From NCBI GenBank assembly GCA_030267565.1, contig BRXU01000038.1, forward strand, positions 62,001 to 126,000: a stretch of 64,000 bases of DNA, in the 5' to 3' direction. A program made the translations under genes and the position numbers. Below, piece by piece: positions 36,501 through 47,500 of this stretch; position 1 is the stretch's first letter; each line of letters opens with the position of its first letter. The stretch comes from Pleodorina starrii. Lineage: Eukaryota; Chlorophyta; Chlorophyceae; Chlamydomonadales; Volvocaceae. The notes under the pieces were generated by a model that had not been told where the DNA came from, ran no database searches, and saw only the letters and a program-made list of their open reading frames with translations.

Positions 36501-37334
36501 GGGCGCGTGGGCGGCGCAGCAGCGCAACCCGAGGTGGATGCAAGCGGCGAAGGACAAGGCCGCCAAGTGGGTACCGGGGGCAGGTTTGCGAGCAGGGGGC
36601 GGGAGGGGCACCGGCTTGCCGGGGGCAGGGCAGCGGAGACTCGGTGGGGCAGGTTTTGCGTGCAGGGTTTGTTGTTGTTGTTGTGGGTTTGGTCGGGGCG
36701 GCGTCGCGTTCGGTCGTGTTCCTCGCAGACTGCGGTCACTCAATGCTGCGCGACACCGTATTCCCTGCTACACGTTATAGCCTCTCTCTCGCAACACCTG
36801 AACCCCATCCATGGTGTGTCCTTCTCCTCGCGCTTCCTACATCCGCCCCGCTGCTGCTGCTGCTGCTGCTCGTATTCGTATTTCCTTACTCTCTCCGCCC
36901 CACCGCGCGGTCTTCAACGCTATGATGTTCCCATCCCACGCAGGATCCGCGCCGACGCCGCCGCCGGGCGCAAGGACGCCAACCTCAAGTACGTTGTCGT
37001 CAGCGAGAAGTGGGACAAGAAAGCCGCCAAGTACACGGCCCCCACGGCGCCCTTCCCGTTCACTAACCAGGAGACCTACGAGCGCTCTCTGCGGCAGCCG
37101 CTGGGCCGCGACTTCAACCCCGATGCCGCGTTCCGTGACCTGACGCGCCCGGCGGTGCTGAAGCAGTCGGGCGTGACCATTGCGCCGCTGCGGTATTCGG
37201 AGCCGGCTGCGAAGCAGCTGGGGAAGCGGGGGCGCAAGGCCGAGGCGGAGCGGGAGGGCCGGCGGGTGATGACGGTGGCGGGGGGAATGGTGCGGGCGGG
37301 AGGTGGAGGTGGCGGGAAGAAGAAGCAGCAGTAG
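30526..37334 (+). CDS. UTP14: U3 snoRNA-associated protein UTP14
   Basis: Ten exons join in phase: 30526-30741, 31015-31364, 31643-31788, 32101-32363, 33047-33247, 33386-33507, 33881-34089, 34331-34528, 35099-36533, 36944-37334, about 1176 residues. UTP14 is an SSU-processome component that activates the helicase Dhr1 during 18S rRNA maturation in the nucleolus. Supporting motifs in order: basic N-terminus with an acidic stretch after VDNYEYELP, RAMLEDILGA, KAIKSKEYHRHLARAAKRK, NSSRWARRALKRGQLQ, LPFMKRAMERRK, RQAFAGDDVEAEFAEE, LPGWGAW, NLKYVVVSEK and APFPFTNQETYERSLRQPLG. Metazoan and yeast relatives are about 770-900 residues; the excess is Ala/Gly/Gln-rich sequence in exon 9. The exon 9 donor is a choice: ending at 36533 keeps phase with exon 10, while the better-looking GT at 36571 does not. 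Confidence 0.92.
33530..33790. repeat. ~34-bp minisatellite in UTP14 intron 6
   Basis: About eight degenerate tandem copies of a unit built on GCTGTGCTGAAGCGTGTCGG plus a G-run, just after exon 6. Confidence 0.85.
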
Positions 37335-37748
37335 GGGAGGCCGAGGAGGCGCCTGGGGAGGGCCTGGTGGAGATTCCGAGGAGGTGGGGGTGCGGCCTCG
37401 CTCGCTCTTGGGTTGGTGGTTCAGGAGGTGCAGGGGTTCCGAGGTGTGGCGTGGTTGTTACTTTATTGTCCTGCTTCTCCTGCTTCGAGACGGGATGTAT
37501 ATGCGTGAATGTTGCGCGAGTGCGAGCAAGAGCGGTTTAAGTGAGAGAGCTGAAAAGTGGCAGTACATGGGATGCGGAAGCTGATCGTGTCCTGGTATGG
37601 TACTGCTGATGCTTTTGCTACGTGTTGGTTTTTGCTATTTGCTCTCGTAGCGGTCTCGCTCGCGACGCCTGCATTCTCCTTTTCTTGATCCGCATGTTGT
37701 GCGACGCGTGTTGTGCTTTGTAGGGCAGGAACTGATGGACTCGGACTG

Positions 37749-37753
37749 TGTAA
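37749..37753 (+). terminator. TGTAA polyadenylation signal of UTP14
   Basis: TGTAA lies about 415 bp after the UTP14 stop codon. Confidence 0.45.
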
Positions 37754-39299
37754 AGCTACTACCGTAGGACTGACCACAAACGTCAAAAAATAGTCAGTTG
37801 TACCCTTTTGACCCTTTAAGTAGCTTATTAGGTGGGACGTCTTGAGGACGCAGGATGACCATGTGAATGCTGTTGACCACGGGCAACAGTCAGTCGACGC
37901 AAAGGGTTTCGAGTCAGCCGGTGTAGACCCTTGATTGGCTAGGAATCCGCTCGATTTACCCTTCCGAAGGCCCGTTGTAACAACAACAGAAGGGTTGCTC
38001 TCGTATGAAAGCGAGTCGGGAGTGGATGAACTGTGCCTGGGGTCGACGCACTCAGGTGGAAGCAAGGGGCACGGCATGGTCCTGTTCAAGGCCGGTACAT
38101 TGTCGCGAAGACGGGCTTGACCCCATTAACTGAAGGTTTTCTGAGTGAAACGAAGAAAACCAAGGTTTTCTGTGTATTTGCCGAGAGCGTTCTCGGCTGT
38201 TCGTTGGCGGTACGGCCTGGCCGTACCGGTGAGAGCGAAGTGCAAGTCGCGCTGAGCGCGACGGAAAGAGCAATTTCGCGAGTTCATTTAGTCAGTACTG
38301 ACAGGTTTCCGCTGCGTCTTCTGCCCATTACACCGCCCCGCGGCAGATAGCGCAGTCGGTTACCAGGCTCGCCTCCTCCCACGGAAGCAAGCATACTCTT
38401 CTGCTCGCAGGTACCCGACTCCATCCCCGTCTTCAAGCGGTAAGGCAACTACTCATGAAAACCGCCGGTTAAAAGCCACGTCACAGAGGTGTTGGATCCC
38501 GGTACCTGGGCCCGAGCCGACGCAATCAAAAAAGTCATCCTCAGAACATTACAAATTATAAGGCGCTTTCTGATTGTTGACCCGTGGGTCGTGTGGTTGT
38601 GTCCTTCGTTTGAAAGGCCGCCTCCTCGGCCGCCCTCTGGCTGCAAAGCTGCACATCCGTCCTTCCGACCCATGGGTCCATCATCTGCCCCCGATCGACA
38701 ACTACCGGTATGCGACGAAACCTCGGCCGCGGGGGCCGCAACTCCGACCTCTTGGCCGATTGATGCGACCTCGGAGGTCAGGCGTCGGCCCCACGCCTCA
38801 GCCTCGGTCTCGGCTGCCACGCACGGGAAGCAGGGCAGTCAGGCACTCGAGTGTCACGCTCTGCCGGGGAGACGGTCGGCTGTCAATGTATGCGTGCATG
38901 TACGTATTCATGCAAGCTGCGCGGCGCGTGATGCCCGTGTTCCATCTCCCGTGACTGCTTACACTCACCGCGTCCTGGTCTTGACTTGAGCCGTGTGCAG
39001 TCCACGTAGTGGAATACGCAAACGCGCGCGCACACACATACATACGCACACACACACTGGCTAGCTCATTCGCTCGCCGCTATCTGTCAGCGTGTTATTT
39101 GTTCGGCAAGCAGCTCAATCTAGCCTAAAACTTGCCTGGGGTAGGGTTTCGCCGCTCCTGGCTTGCGCACGGGGACACGGCAGCAAGCAAGCCCTGACTG
39201 CTGCTGATTTGGTTGTACCGGCATCTGGTCGTACCGACGCTGCGTGTCTTGAGATCCGGCTGCGTCAACGCAGTGCGGCGCTGAGACGAGTGGCGGTGC
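37754..39299. other. Intergenic region with retroelement fragment
   Basis: No gene is recognised. Contains a fragment of the PAT-like element (38128-38175), a Pol III A-box-like match (38348-38359) and two copies of the GACCC-NN-GGGTC palindrome. Confidence 0.5.
38128..38175. mobile_element. Fragment of the outer end of the PAT-like element
   Basis: The sequence from AACTGAAGGTTTTCTGAGTG to AAAACCAAGGTTTTCTGTG matches the reverse complement of the outer end of repeat A (about 15639-15684), with a few changes and a short length difference. It suggests an older insertion or solo end in the opposite orientation. Confidence 0.65.
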
Positions 39300-39343
39300 G
39301 TGGTCCTGACTCCTGAGCTGCCTGGTGGTCGTAACGCTCGCGC

Positions 39344-39840
39344 GCGCGCGAGAGAGAGAGAGAGAGAGCGAAGCCGGAACCGTGCAGCAGCAGCAGCAGC
39401 AGCAGCAGCAGCGGGGCCGACTACGGCAACCTCACTGGAGAGGAGCATGACGGCGGTGGCGGCCGCAACGGCGACGGCGACGCCGACGACGACGACGACG
39501 ACATGGGCGGCGGGGACGCAGGAATGCCGCGGCGGCGGCGGCAGTGGCGGCGGTGGCGGCGGACGGTACAGCGACCTTTCGGTGTCGGACCGCTCCTCGG
39601 CAAGCCCCGTTCAGCGGCAACGGCAACACTATCAGCAACAAACGCACCATCATAAGCATCAGCATCACTGGCATCAACACCATCAGCATCAACAGCAGCA
39701 GGAGCACTACCAGCAGCAGCAGCCGTTGCGGATACATTCTCTCCAAACGTTCGTGCTGCTGAGTCTGATCTTGCTGCTGCTACAGCCCAGATGTGCAGGT
39801 GTGTGTGTGTGTGCTGTGTGTGTGTGTGTGTGTGTGTGTG
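39344..39840. repeat. Cluster of microsatellites: GA, CAG, CAT/CAG, GT
   Basis: A (GA)n run at about 39349-39370, a (CAG)n run near 39386-39412, mixed CAT/CAG near 39640-39725, and (GT)n at 39797-39840. All six frames stay open for long stretches here, so no frame can be trusted from openness alone. Confidence 0.75.
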
Positions 39841-40101
39841 ACTGTGTGTGTAGGCTCCGTTATCCACAGTGCCACACCCCTGACTGCAGTGCTTCAGGGC
39901 GGTGCGGTGCGGTGTACTGCTAGCTACCGTCGCTACGCTGCCGTACCCAGCCCCGCATCCCGCCCCCTCGACATCCGCTGCCGAGCCAGTCGTATCGTGA
40001 TTGCAATCGCGTGACGGCGGGCCCACCCCTCCCTCCCGCTTCACGCCATCCTGGGTTTCACACCGCAAAAACAAAATGATGACACGGATCCTGTTTGAAA
40101 G

Positions 40102-40180
40102 AGGCGTCTCGGGAGCTGTTGACTGACTCCCACAAGCAGAAGGAGCAGCAATCACAGCAAGCGGGAGCTGGCGGCGGTGG

Positions 40181-40211
<31 letters not shown>

Positions 40212-41627
40212 GGGAACACCACCGTGAGCGCGTCGGGTGCGTGGGCACGCGTGTGTGCGGGGCGGTGGGTCGGTGGGTCGGTGGGTCGGTGGGTCGGTGG
40301 GTCGGTGGGTCGGTGGAAATGTGGTCGTTAGTGGGTCGGCGCAAACGATGAGATGACATCGATAGTCGATGCACCCAACCCAACCCAACCCAACCCAACC
40401 CAACCCAACCTAACCGGGGTTGGGTTCAAACTCCCGCCCCTCCCTCCCATCCCCCGCCTTCATTACCCACCCCCCTCCCACCCCTGTGCTGCGCCGGCCT
40501 TACGCGGCCATACCGTGTACGACAGGTCAGGTCGTACTCGACAAGGGCCCCGGCGCTGCAACCGTGTCGAAGTCGGGCAGCGTGACTGTCGTACAGGCGC
40601 CAGGCACGACCGTCGCCAACGTTTCCGACCAGGTACGCTACAGACCGAAATCTATCCATCCGGTCAATTGTCTCTCAGCGTACGACGGTTGTACGTACAT
40701 CCCCGTCCCCGTACGGAAATACGCTGCTGTGCCGTACACCCTGCCTGCGAGTGCCATGATGTCAGGAAGTGCTGTTTGCAGCCGCTCGGTTCAGCAAGTT
40801 ATCAAGGCACCACCGATGTTCGTTTGTGACTTCAGGTTTTTTTGTGACAAAAAAGATGAGATGAGCTGCCGAGTACGGTAGTCAGGAGCCTGTAGAGCAC
40901 TCTTTTGAGCAAAGTCATGCTTCGCAGAACACACATCGCTGCAGCTCCTCGCCCCTTCTGACGCGCCTCTTCGTCCTTAAACCAGTTCCTCCTTAAACCA
41001 GATTAAACCCACATATTGGGGTACAATGACGGCGAGGTGTGATGTGCGCCCGGCGCCTGCTTGGCCGCCCGCTTTTCCCCCATCGCCGGATGTCGTACAG
41101 GTTGCCGTACGGAGTTCCTTTGCGATCGTGGACATCGACAAGGCCACTGGCGGGTGGGTCGCGACGCGATTCGGGGGTCGTTGCGGAGACGCTCGCTCGC
41201 TCGCTCGATTGTTCGCTTGCTTGCTTGCTTGCTCGCTCGCTCCGCCCCTTAAGTCCAACGCAATCCTCAAACCTCACGGGTCATGGCAGTTCCATACCCC
41301 ACCGCTGCTGTGCTTCCGCTGCCCTACCTCAGCTCGCTCACTCATCTCCCTCGTTCTGTTCCCCCGCTCTGCTCCCCCTTCCCCCGCTGCAGAGGCTCGG
41401 TGGTGGTGCCGGTGGTTGGTCGAATCTGTTGGCTTAACGGCTGCGGAGGCGGCCGCCACCGAAGCCGGGCGCTCCTGCTGCGAGATCCGACCGCCCCTGG
41501 AGGCGACCCCTCCACCGACGCCGACGGCGCCGCCGACGCCGACGCTGCAGCGGCAGCGCTCAGCGCCGCCGCCGCGGCCTCCGGTCCAGACGACGCCGTC
41601 GCTGGCGGCGGGCCAGCGGACGTGTGA
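40102..41627 (+). CDS. Unidentified multi-exon gene, 3' part
   Basis: Four exons join with matching phases: 40102-40223, 40531-40632, 41101-41153, 41393-41627. The joined product runs from a Gln-rich stretch through a Gly run into VVLDKGPGAATVSKSGSVTV, then VAVRSSFAIVDIDKATGG and VVVPVVGRICWLNGCGGG, and ends in an Ala/Asp-rich tail. I recognise no family. Support is the phase agreement at three introns, proper GT and AG borders, and normal protein-like composition in exons 2 and 3. Upstream exons probably lie in the microsatellite cluster before 39800: a donor after CCCAGATGTGCAG (about 39798) would fit the phase, but two competing frames exist there. No nearby TGTAA was seen. Confidence 0.4.
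40262..40410. repeat. GTGGGTCG and CCCAA tandem repeats in an intron
   Basis: About six GTGGGTCG octamers (about 40264-40315) and about seven CCCAA pentamers (about 40376-40410) lie between two exons of the unidentified gene. Confidence 0.8.
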
Positions 41628-43831
41628 GCTGCTGTAGCAGCTGCGGGTTGGTGGCTTTGATAAAACTGAGGGCTGTAGCGCTGTACAGAGGCACGTGCTG
41701 TTTGAAATTATCCAGAGAGGGGGCTCCGTCCGGGCCGCGGGCCCCGCACCCCAGCGGTGCCAGCCGGCGCCAGCCGGCGCCAGCAGCGAGTGTGGCGAAT
41801 GAAAACGTGACTTTCATTCCAGAGGAAGAATGGAAGAAAGGAAATTCGTTTGAATGCGCCGTGCTAGACAGAGTCAGCCACGAAAGGGCTCCCTATGTGG
41901 CTGTACAGTTCGTCCAGTCGTCCAGGACGACCCCCCTGGGTCATCCGGTTTTTTCTCGGAGTGGTTTGCCCCATTAGTCGTGTTTACCGGTATTCCCGTT
42001 GAGTGTTTGCGTCAATGGGAAGAACTGGACGAGAGAGATGGGAGGCGGCAGTGGGTCGATCGGCTTTCGTTTGCTTGTCGCACCGATCACGATTCACCCT
42101 TGCCGTGACGCGTAAGGCCCATGGTTCTGGTCGTCCAGGTTCCGGAGCGAGCCCACTGTACCCGGTACCAACGTAACCGGTTCTCCAGGTTCCGGAGCTC
42201 ACGCTGATGTACCATCACTACCAGAACCTCTCAACACCATCTCGTCTCAAAACCGCTTCGGTGCTTAAAAACTGGAATATTAAGTACTTCAATAAATATT
42301 TCGCGAAAATTACAAAGCCCCGCATGCAAAAGTGCGAGGCGTCGTCCGTAAGAGCCCTGGGGACGGAGGTGGGCAATGGACGGTTATTCGTTGGCATTGA
42401 CTCGGCTCCCGACGGATGCATCAAGCCATCAAACCAACCCTGCGTCGTCTCCATCTTCCCCCTGTCGTTTCTTCTTTACTACCACCCCACACCCACGCCC
42501 ACTACACCCACCCACCCACCCACCCACCCACTTATCCATCCACCCACTTACCCACCCACCTACCCGCGCGCGCACACACCCCCACAGCCCACACCCAAGC
42601 ATGTGATACTCATACTCATATTCATGCGTGTGCGCGCAAAAGTAATGTGGTGATTATTCTTGGATTCGAGAAAGCGGACCCGGGCATGAATGCACACACG
42701 AGGCAACGCCAATGACGTACGTATATGAGTCATGCTAGACGCGCGGCTGGGTTGTTGTCCACCATCACTGCACGTGCAACCCTGTCCGGGACGAGGTTGA
42801 ACCCCGTTTGGGGCGAGGTTTAAACCCCCGGGAGGAGTCATACCCTGGGGAGGAGTTAAACCCCGGGGGGAGTTAGACCCCGGGGAGGAGTTAAACCACG
42901 GGGGGGAAGGGGCATATATCCCTCTCCGGTGGACGGCACGAATAGCAGGAACACGATGAGGACAGCACCAACGCACTTCGAGGTATTGATATATATCACC
43001 GGCACACCAGCCGAGTCACACAGAAAAGGGGATTATTGCCGTATAATCCGTACCATGGTACGGTGTTGTATGACGTGCATATCCGTACCTGCACGTACAA
43101 AAGACCGGCGCATACGATTTGAAGGCACCTACTGCACGGCAAACTGCAAACCGTCGATCCTCTTGTGCTTTGATGCACCGCTGTTTTCCTTGTTGTTGCT
43201 GTTGGTGTTGTTGTTGTTGCTGGGAGAATTGCCAAAAGGCTTACCTAATTATTATTATAGGAGCAACGCTACGACGACGACGACAAGACCAACAACAACA
43301 ACGACCCTTCTGAGGGCCCAGATCCAACCGTATCAACAACCGTATCAACAACAAAAACAGCAACCACCACGTGGACGCGCGTAGGCCCCACTCTGCAGCA
43401 AGCCTGCGTGTGTGCATCATATACAAGCCGGCGGCAAGGCTCACGAATGCATTCTTCCAACCGCCAACCGCCAACCGCAAACCGCCACGACGCTGCCCCA
43501 ACCAATTCCGCGACTACAACAAACCGCTCGCTCGCTTGCGAACCGCCAACTACCAATAAAGACCTAAATCCTGGATGGAACCTGCAGAGCGCGCGCGAGT
43601 GCAACGGCCCGCCGGCGCCGCCGGCGCCAGCGCCAGCGCCTCCCAAGGAGCTCCGAAACCGAAACTGAAATTAAAACCGAAACCAAAATCGGTATAAACA
43701 CTGATACCGTAAAACCCTCTAAAATCCTATATTCCCAAGCACTATGCAGCCTTTGACGACGCACAGCAAGTCCTCCACCGACCTTCACCCTAAAACCATA
43801 AAACCCTACAGCAAGTCCTCCACCGACCTCC
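41628..43831. other. Region between the convergent unidentified and cyclase genes
   Basis: The two genes converge here, so most of it should be 3' UTR and spacer. It holds protein-like open stretches on both strands at about 41640-41977, a CCCA/CCAC-rich run near 42510-42570, and a palindromic tandem repeat at 42786-42905. No gene is supported. Confidence 0.4.
42786..42905. repeat. Degenerate ~22-bp tandem repeat with CCCCGGGG cores
   Basis: Five to six imperfect units built on GGGGAGGAGTTAAACCCCGG, each with a self-complementary core, upstream of 43000. Confidence 0.75.
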
Positions 43832-44530
43832 TCATCTTCCCCTCGACTGCCGCGCCTGGAAGAGACGCAGATCGACGGAGGTGCGCGGCTTCTTGGCGGC
43901 GGCGGTGGCGGCGGCGGCGCCGCTGCCGCTGCAGGTCATGGTGAGGCCGCCGCTGCCGCCGCCGCCGCTGCCGCCGCCAGTGCTGCCGCCGCCGCCGCCG
44001 TCCGCTTGGCCGTAGCTAGCGGTGTTGAGGGATCCCGCCTCGCTGAAGCGTCGCCTTGCGTTGCTGGCGGTCATTCCTAGCCAGGAGCTTGGACTGGGGC
44101 CGCCGCCGGCGGCGGCGGCGGCGGCGGCGCCGCCGGCAGGCGAAGGGAAGGGTGTGCCGCACAGCGATGACGCCGCCGCACGCGCCGCCGACGCCCAAGG
44201 CGCAGGCGACGGCGACGGGGTTTCCGGCCCGGCAACGGCGGCGGCGGCCTCCGCCAAAGAGTCGACCAACGCTGGCGGCGGCTCCTCCGCTCCCGCCGCC
44301 GCCGCCGCCGGCCCCGCTTCCATCACCTTCAGCATCACTGTCCCTTCGACTTTGCTGCCGTCCTCCTCCGTCGGCGGCGGCTGGGTGGCGGCGGAGACGG
44401 TGGCGGCGGCGGTGGCGGCGCCGCCGCCACCGCTGTAGCGGCCGCTGGGGGGCAGCAGCCAGTGGGTCTCCATGGGTCCCTTGCCCTTCACCTGGGGGGG
44501 GGTCCCGCACCAACCAACAACATTATCATC

Positions 44531-44562
<32 letters not shown>

Positions 44563-47500
44563 CTTTGTCAGTAGCAACAGCAGCTGCGGCAGCAGCATAC
44601 ACACGCGCACACACACACGCACTGGCATGCATGTCAGCACCACCCAGCCACCCACCCACCTGGATCACCCCCCGCCGCTCCAGCTGAAAGCCCTCGCCCG
44701 CCGCCGCCGCCTCCAGCAACGCCGCCGTACTGTCGCTGACGTGGATTCGCATCGGCTTCGAGTTGCTCTCCATTCGCGAGGCCGTGTTGACGGTGTCGCC
44801 GCACAGACAAAAGTGCGGCATCTTGAAACCCACCACGGCGCCCACCACGGGCCCCGAGTGGAGACCTGCGTGTGTATGTGTATGTCGTACATACACCAGA
44901 CATGCACGAATCGGATCAATGTCGTGCATGTCGTACGAATGTCGTGCGTCTAGTGCGAAGGAAAAGAGTGTGGTCAAGTATAGGCGACTTGGGTAGGTAA
45001 AAGTCACCGAGCGCCCCGAGCGCCGAGAGCGGCGACGCGGTGTCTGGCGCCGAGTGGCGCTGGTGGTCATGTGTGTGCGTGTGTGTGTATGTGTGCGTAT
45101 GTGTGTGTATGTGTGCGCGGGTGGGTGGTTGCGGTGGAATGGGATGTGGCCCTCTTGCACGCGGATCTGGCGCTCTGCCCCTTCACGACAAGCACCCCAC
45201 GTTCGGCACGCACGGCGTTTCCGTACATATGCCGTACCTATTCGGATCTGGATCTTCTGCCCGTCCGCCGATACCAGCACGCGTGTGCGCTCAATCATGG
45301 CCTGCGCCAGACGAGCCACCTTGACAGCCGCAGCCAACGCGTCCTCGCCCTGCGTCCCGGAGACCGCCATGAAGGCTGTGCGGGGGGCACCGCGCCGGCA
45401 TGCGGGAGGAGATCGGTTGGGAGTTGGGTTTCGGTTGGGAGTTGGTTTTGGTTGGGAGTTGAGGCGCGGATCTCCAATCTCAAAAGCTCACCGTCTCCGA
45501 TGGTCTCCACTTTGTAGCACTCAAACTGGTCAACCAGCGCATCAAACTCGCTGTACATCTCGTTCAATAGCCGTACGACCTGTACGGCAGTATGGCAGCA
45601 GGTGTCGGATGCCGTCGTGCATTCGCCCGCACACACACACACATACACACACATGCATCGATAGATGCATGATCCACAAACAAAAGAGAAACGCGAAAGT
45701 TTATGAAGAGCTGCTGCCGTCGCAGGCACCTGCAACACCCGCAACACCCGCAACGCAACGCAACACGCCCGCGAGAGCGATCCACACGTACGCGACAGAG
45801 CCACAGAACGAACGCACACAGTACGACATACGGCAATACGGCAGCAATGATGCACTGCCAACCGCACGTACCTTGATTGGCTCCATCTCCGACGCCAGTG
45901 TGGTGTACGACACAATCTGCGTGGCGGCGGCCGTAGCGTGCATGCCGTACAGAACGGCATGATGATTACAGTACTGACAGTCGCGGAGACGAGCCTCAGC
46001 CTCAGCCCTAGCCCACTGCCGCAGCCTCAGCCCCAGCCAACTCTCCCTTGCCCCACGAGCCCCGCAACCGCACCCGCTCCACCTACGTCGCTGAACAGCA
46101 CGGTGACGCACTCAAACGCCTCCGCGTACTCCTCCCCGCGCCGCAGCGTGGCGATCACCTAAGAAGGGGGGGCAGAGGGGGCAGAGGGGGCAGAGGGGGA
46201 CGGGGAAGGGGTTTAGGGTTTTGAGGTTTTTTAAGGTCTTTTAGGGTGAATGGTGTCAGCCGTGTGGCACACACGGCTTGTGCCGGCAAGGCGTGCCTCG
46301 CTCTCACCCAGCTTGCGGGTGTGCAACAATGCTTATTACGCCCTCCTTATATGCCACCATTTCACACAAGCGCTCGAGCTCGAGCACAGACACACGCACG
46401 CGCACAGACACGCGCACATGCAAAACACACACACACGCCCCCGTCCCCACCCGCTCACCCGCCTCCACCCCCCAACCCCCCGCCCGCCCCCCACCCACAC
46501 CTTCTTAGGCAGCATGGCCTGCAGAAGCCACATGTGTTCCCTTCGGTTGATGAGGATGATGGCCATCGCAACCGCCACCCAGAGCGATACCACCACCACC
46601 GCCGCCACCACCAGCGGCAGCCAGTCGGGGGTCCAGCCGCGCGCGTCAGTCACCGCCAGCACCCAGCTGTTCTGCAGGCCAGCAGGGCAGGCCAGCAGGG
46701 CGGGGCAGCGCAAGGTAGGGCAGGTTAGGGCAGGGTAGAGTGGGGCAGGGCAGGGCAGAGGCAGGCCAGCCGGGCAGGGCAAGGGCAGGGCAGGGCGGGG
46801 CAAGGGCAGAGGTAGGACAGAACGGCAGATGGACCGCAGCACTCAGTACGCAGAGCGCAGACGGCACGACGCAACCACGCAACCATGCGCGTGGCTTTTA
46901 GCTGCTTGGGATTTAGGGTTACATCTACTTAGGGTTGCATTTTACTTATTCATTGCGTATTTTGGGGTTCGTACCTGATGGCTTTGGGCGGGGTTACCAA
47001 CTTACCATACGTTCTGGGGACGAGGAATGAGCGTGCCGGAGTATTCAGGCCGTACACATACATACCGTTCATGCCGTACACATGCCGTACCTGCATGGTG
47101 GTGATGTTGACGAGGATCGGGTTGGGTCCCAGGCCGCCGCCGCGGCCGCCGCCGCCGCCGCCGCTGCCGCCGCCGCGGCCACTCAAGGTGCAGTTTGCGA
47201 TCGAGACGTTGGTTTTATTGACGGGCTCGATGTACGTCATATTGAAGTTGAGGCCGTCTCGCTCGCAGAGGTCGTACATTTGGGTGACATTATGGAGGAG
47301 GACGTTCCAGTCCACCTGTCGTACGGTGCGGCGGGAGAGTACAAGTACGGAGGCGGAGGCGGCGTGTACGGTATGCGCAACAAGAGCCGGGGTTGCGCGT
47401 TGCGAGGAGGCCTTTGGCCGCAGTCGCAACCTCTCACCCACTCACTGCCACGCCCACTCACTCACGTTCAGCTGCGCAACCCGCAACCTCTCACTCGCTC

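Noticed and set aside
35095..36543. 482-codon minus-strand frame
   Set aside because: Shadow of UTP14 exon 9; the plus strand carries clear UTP14 motifs.
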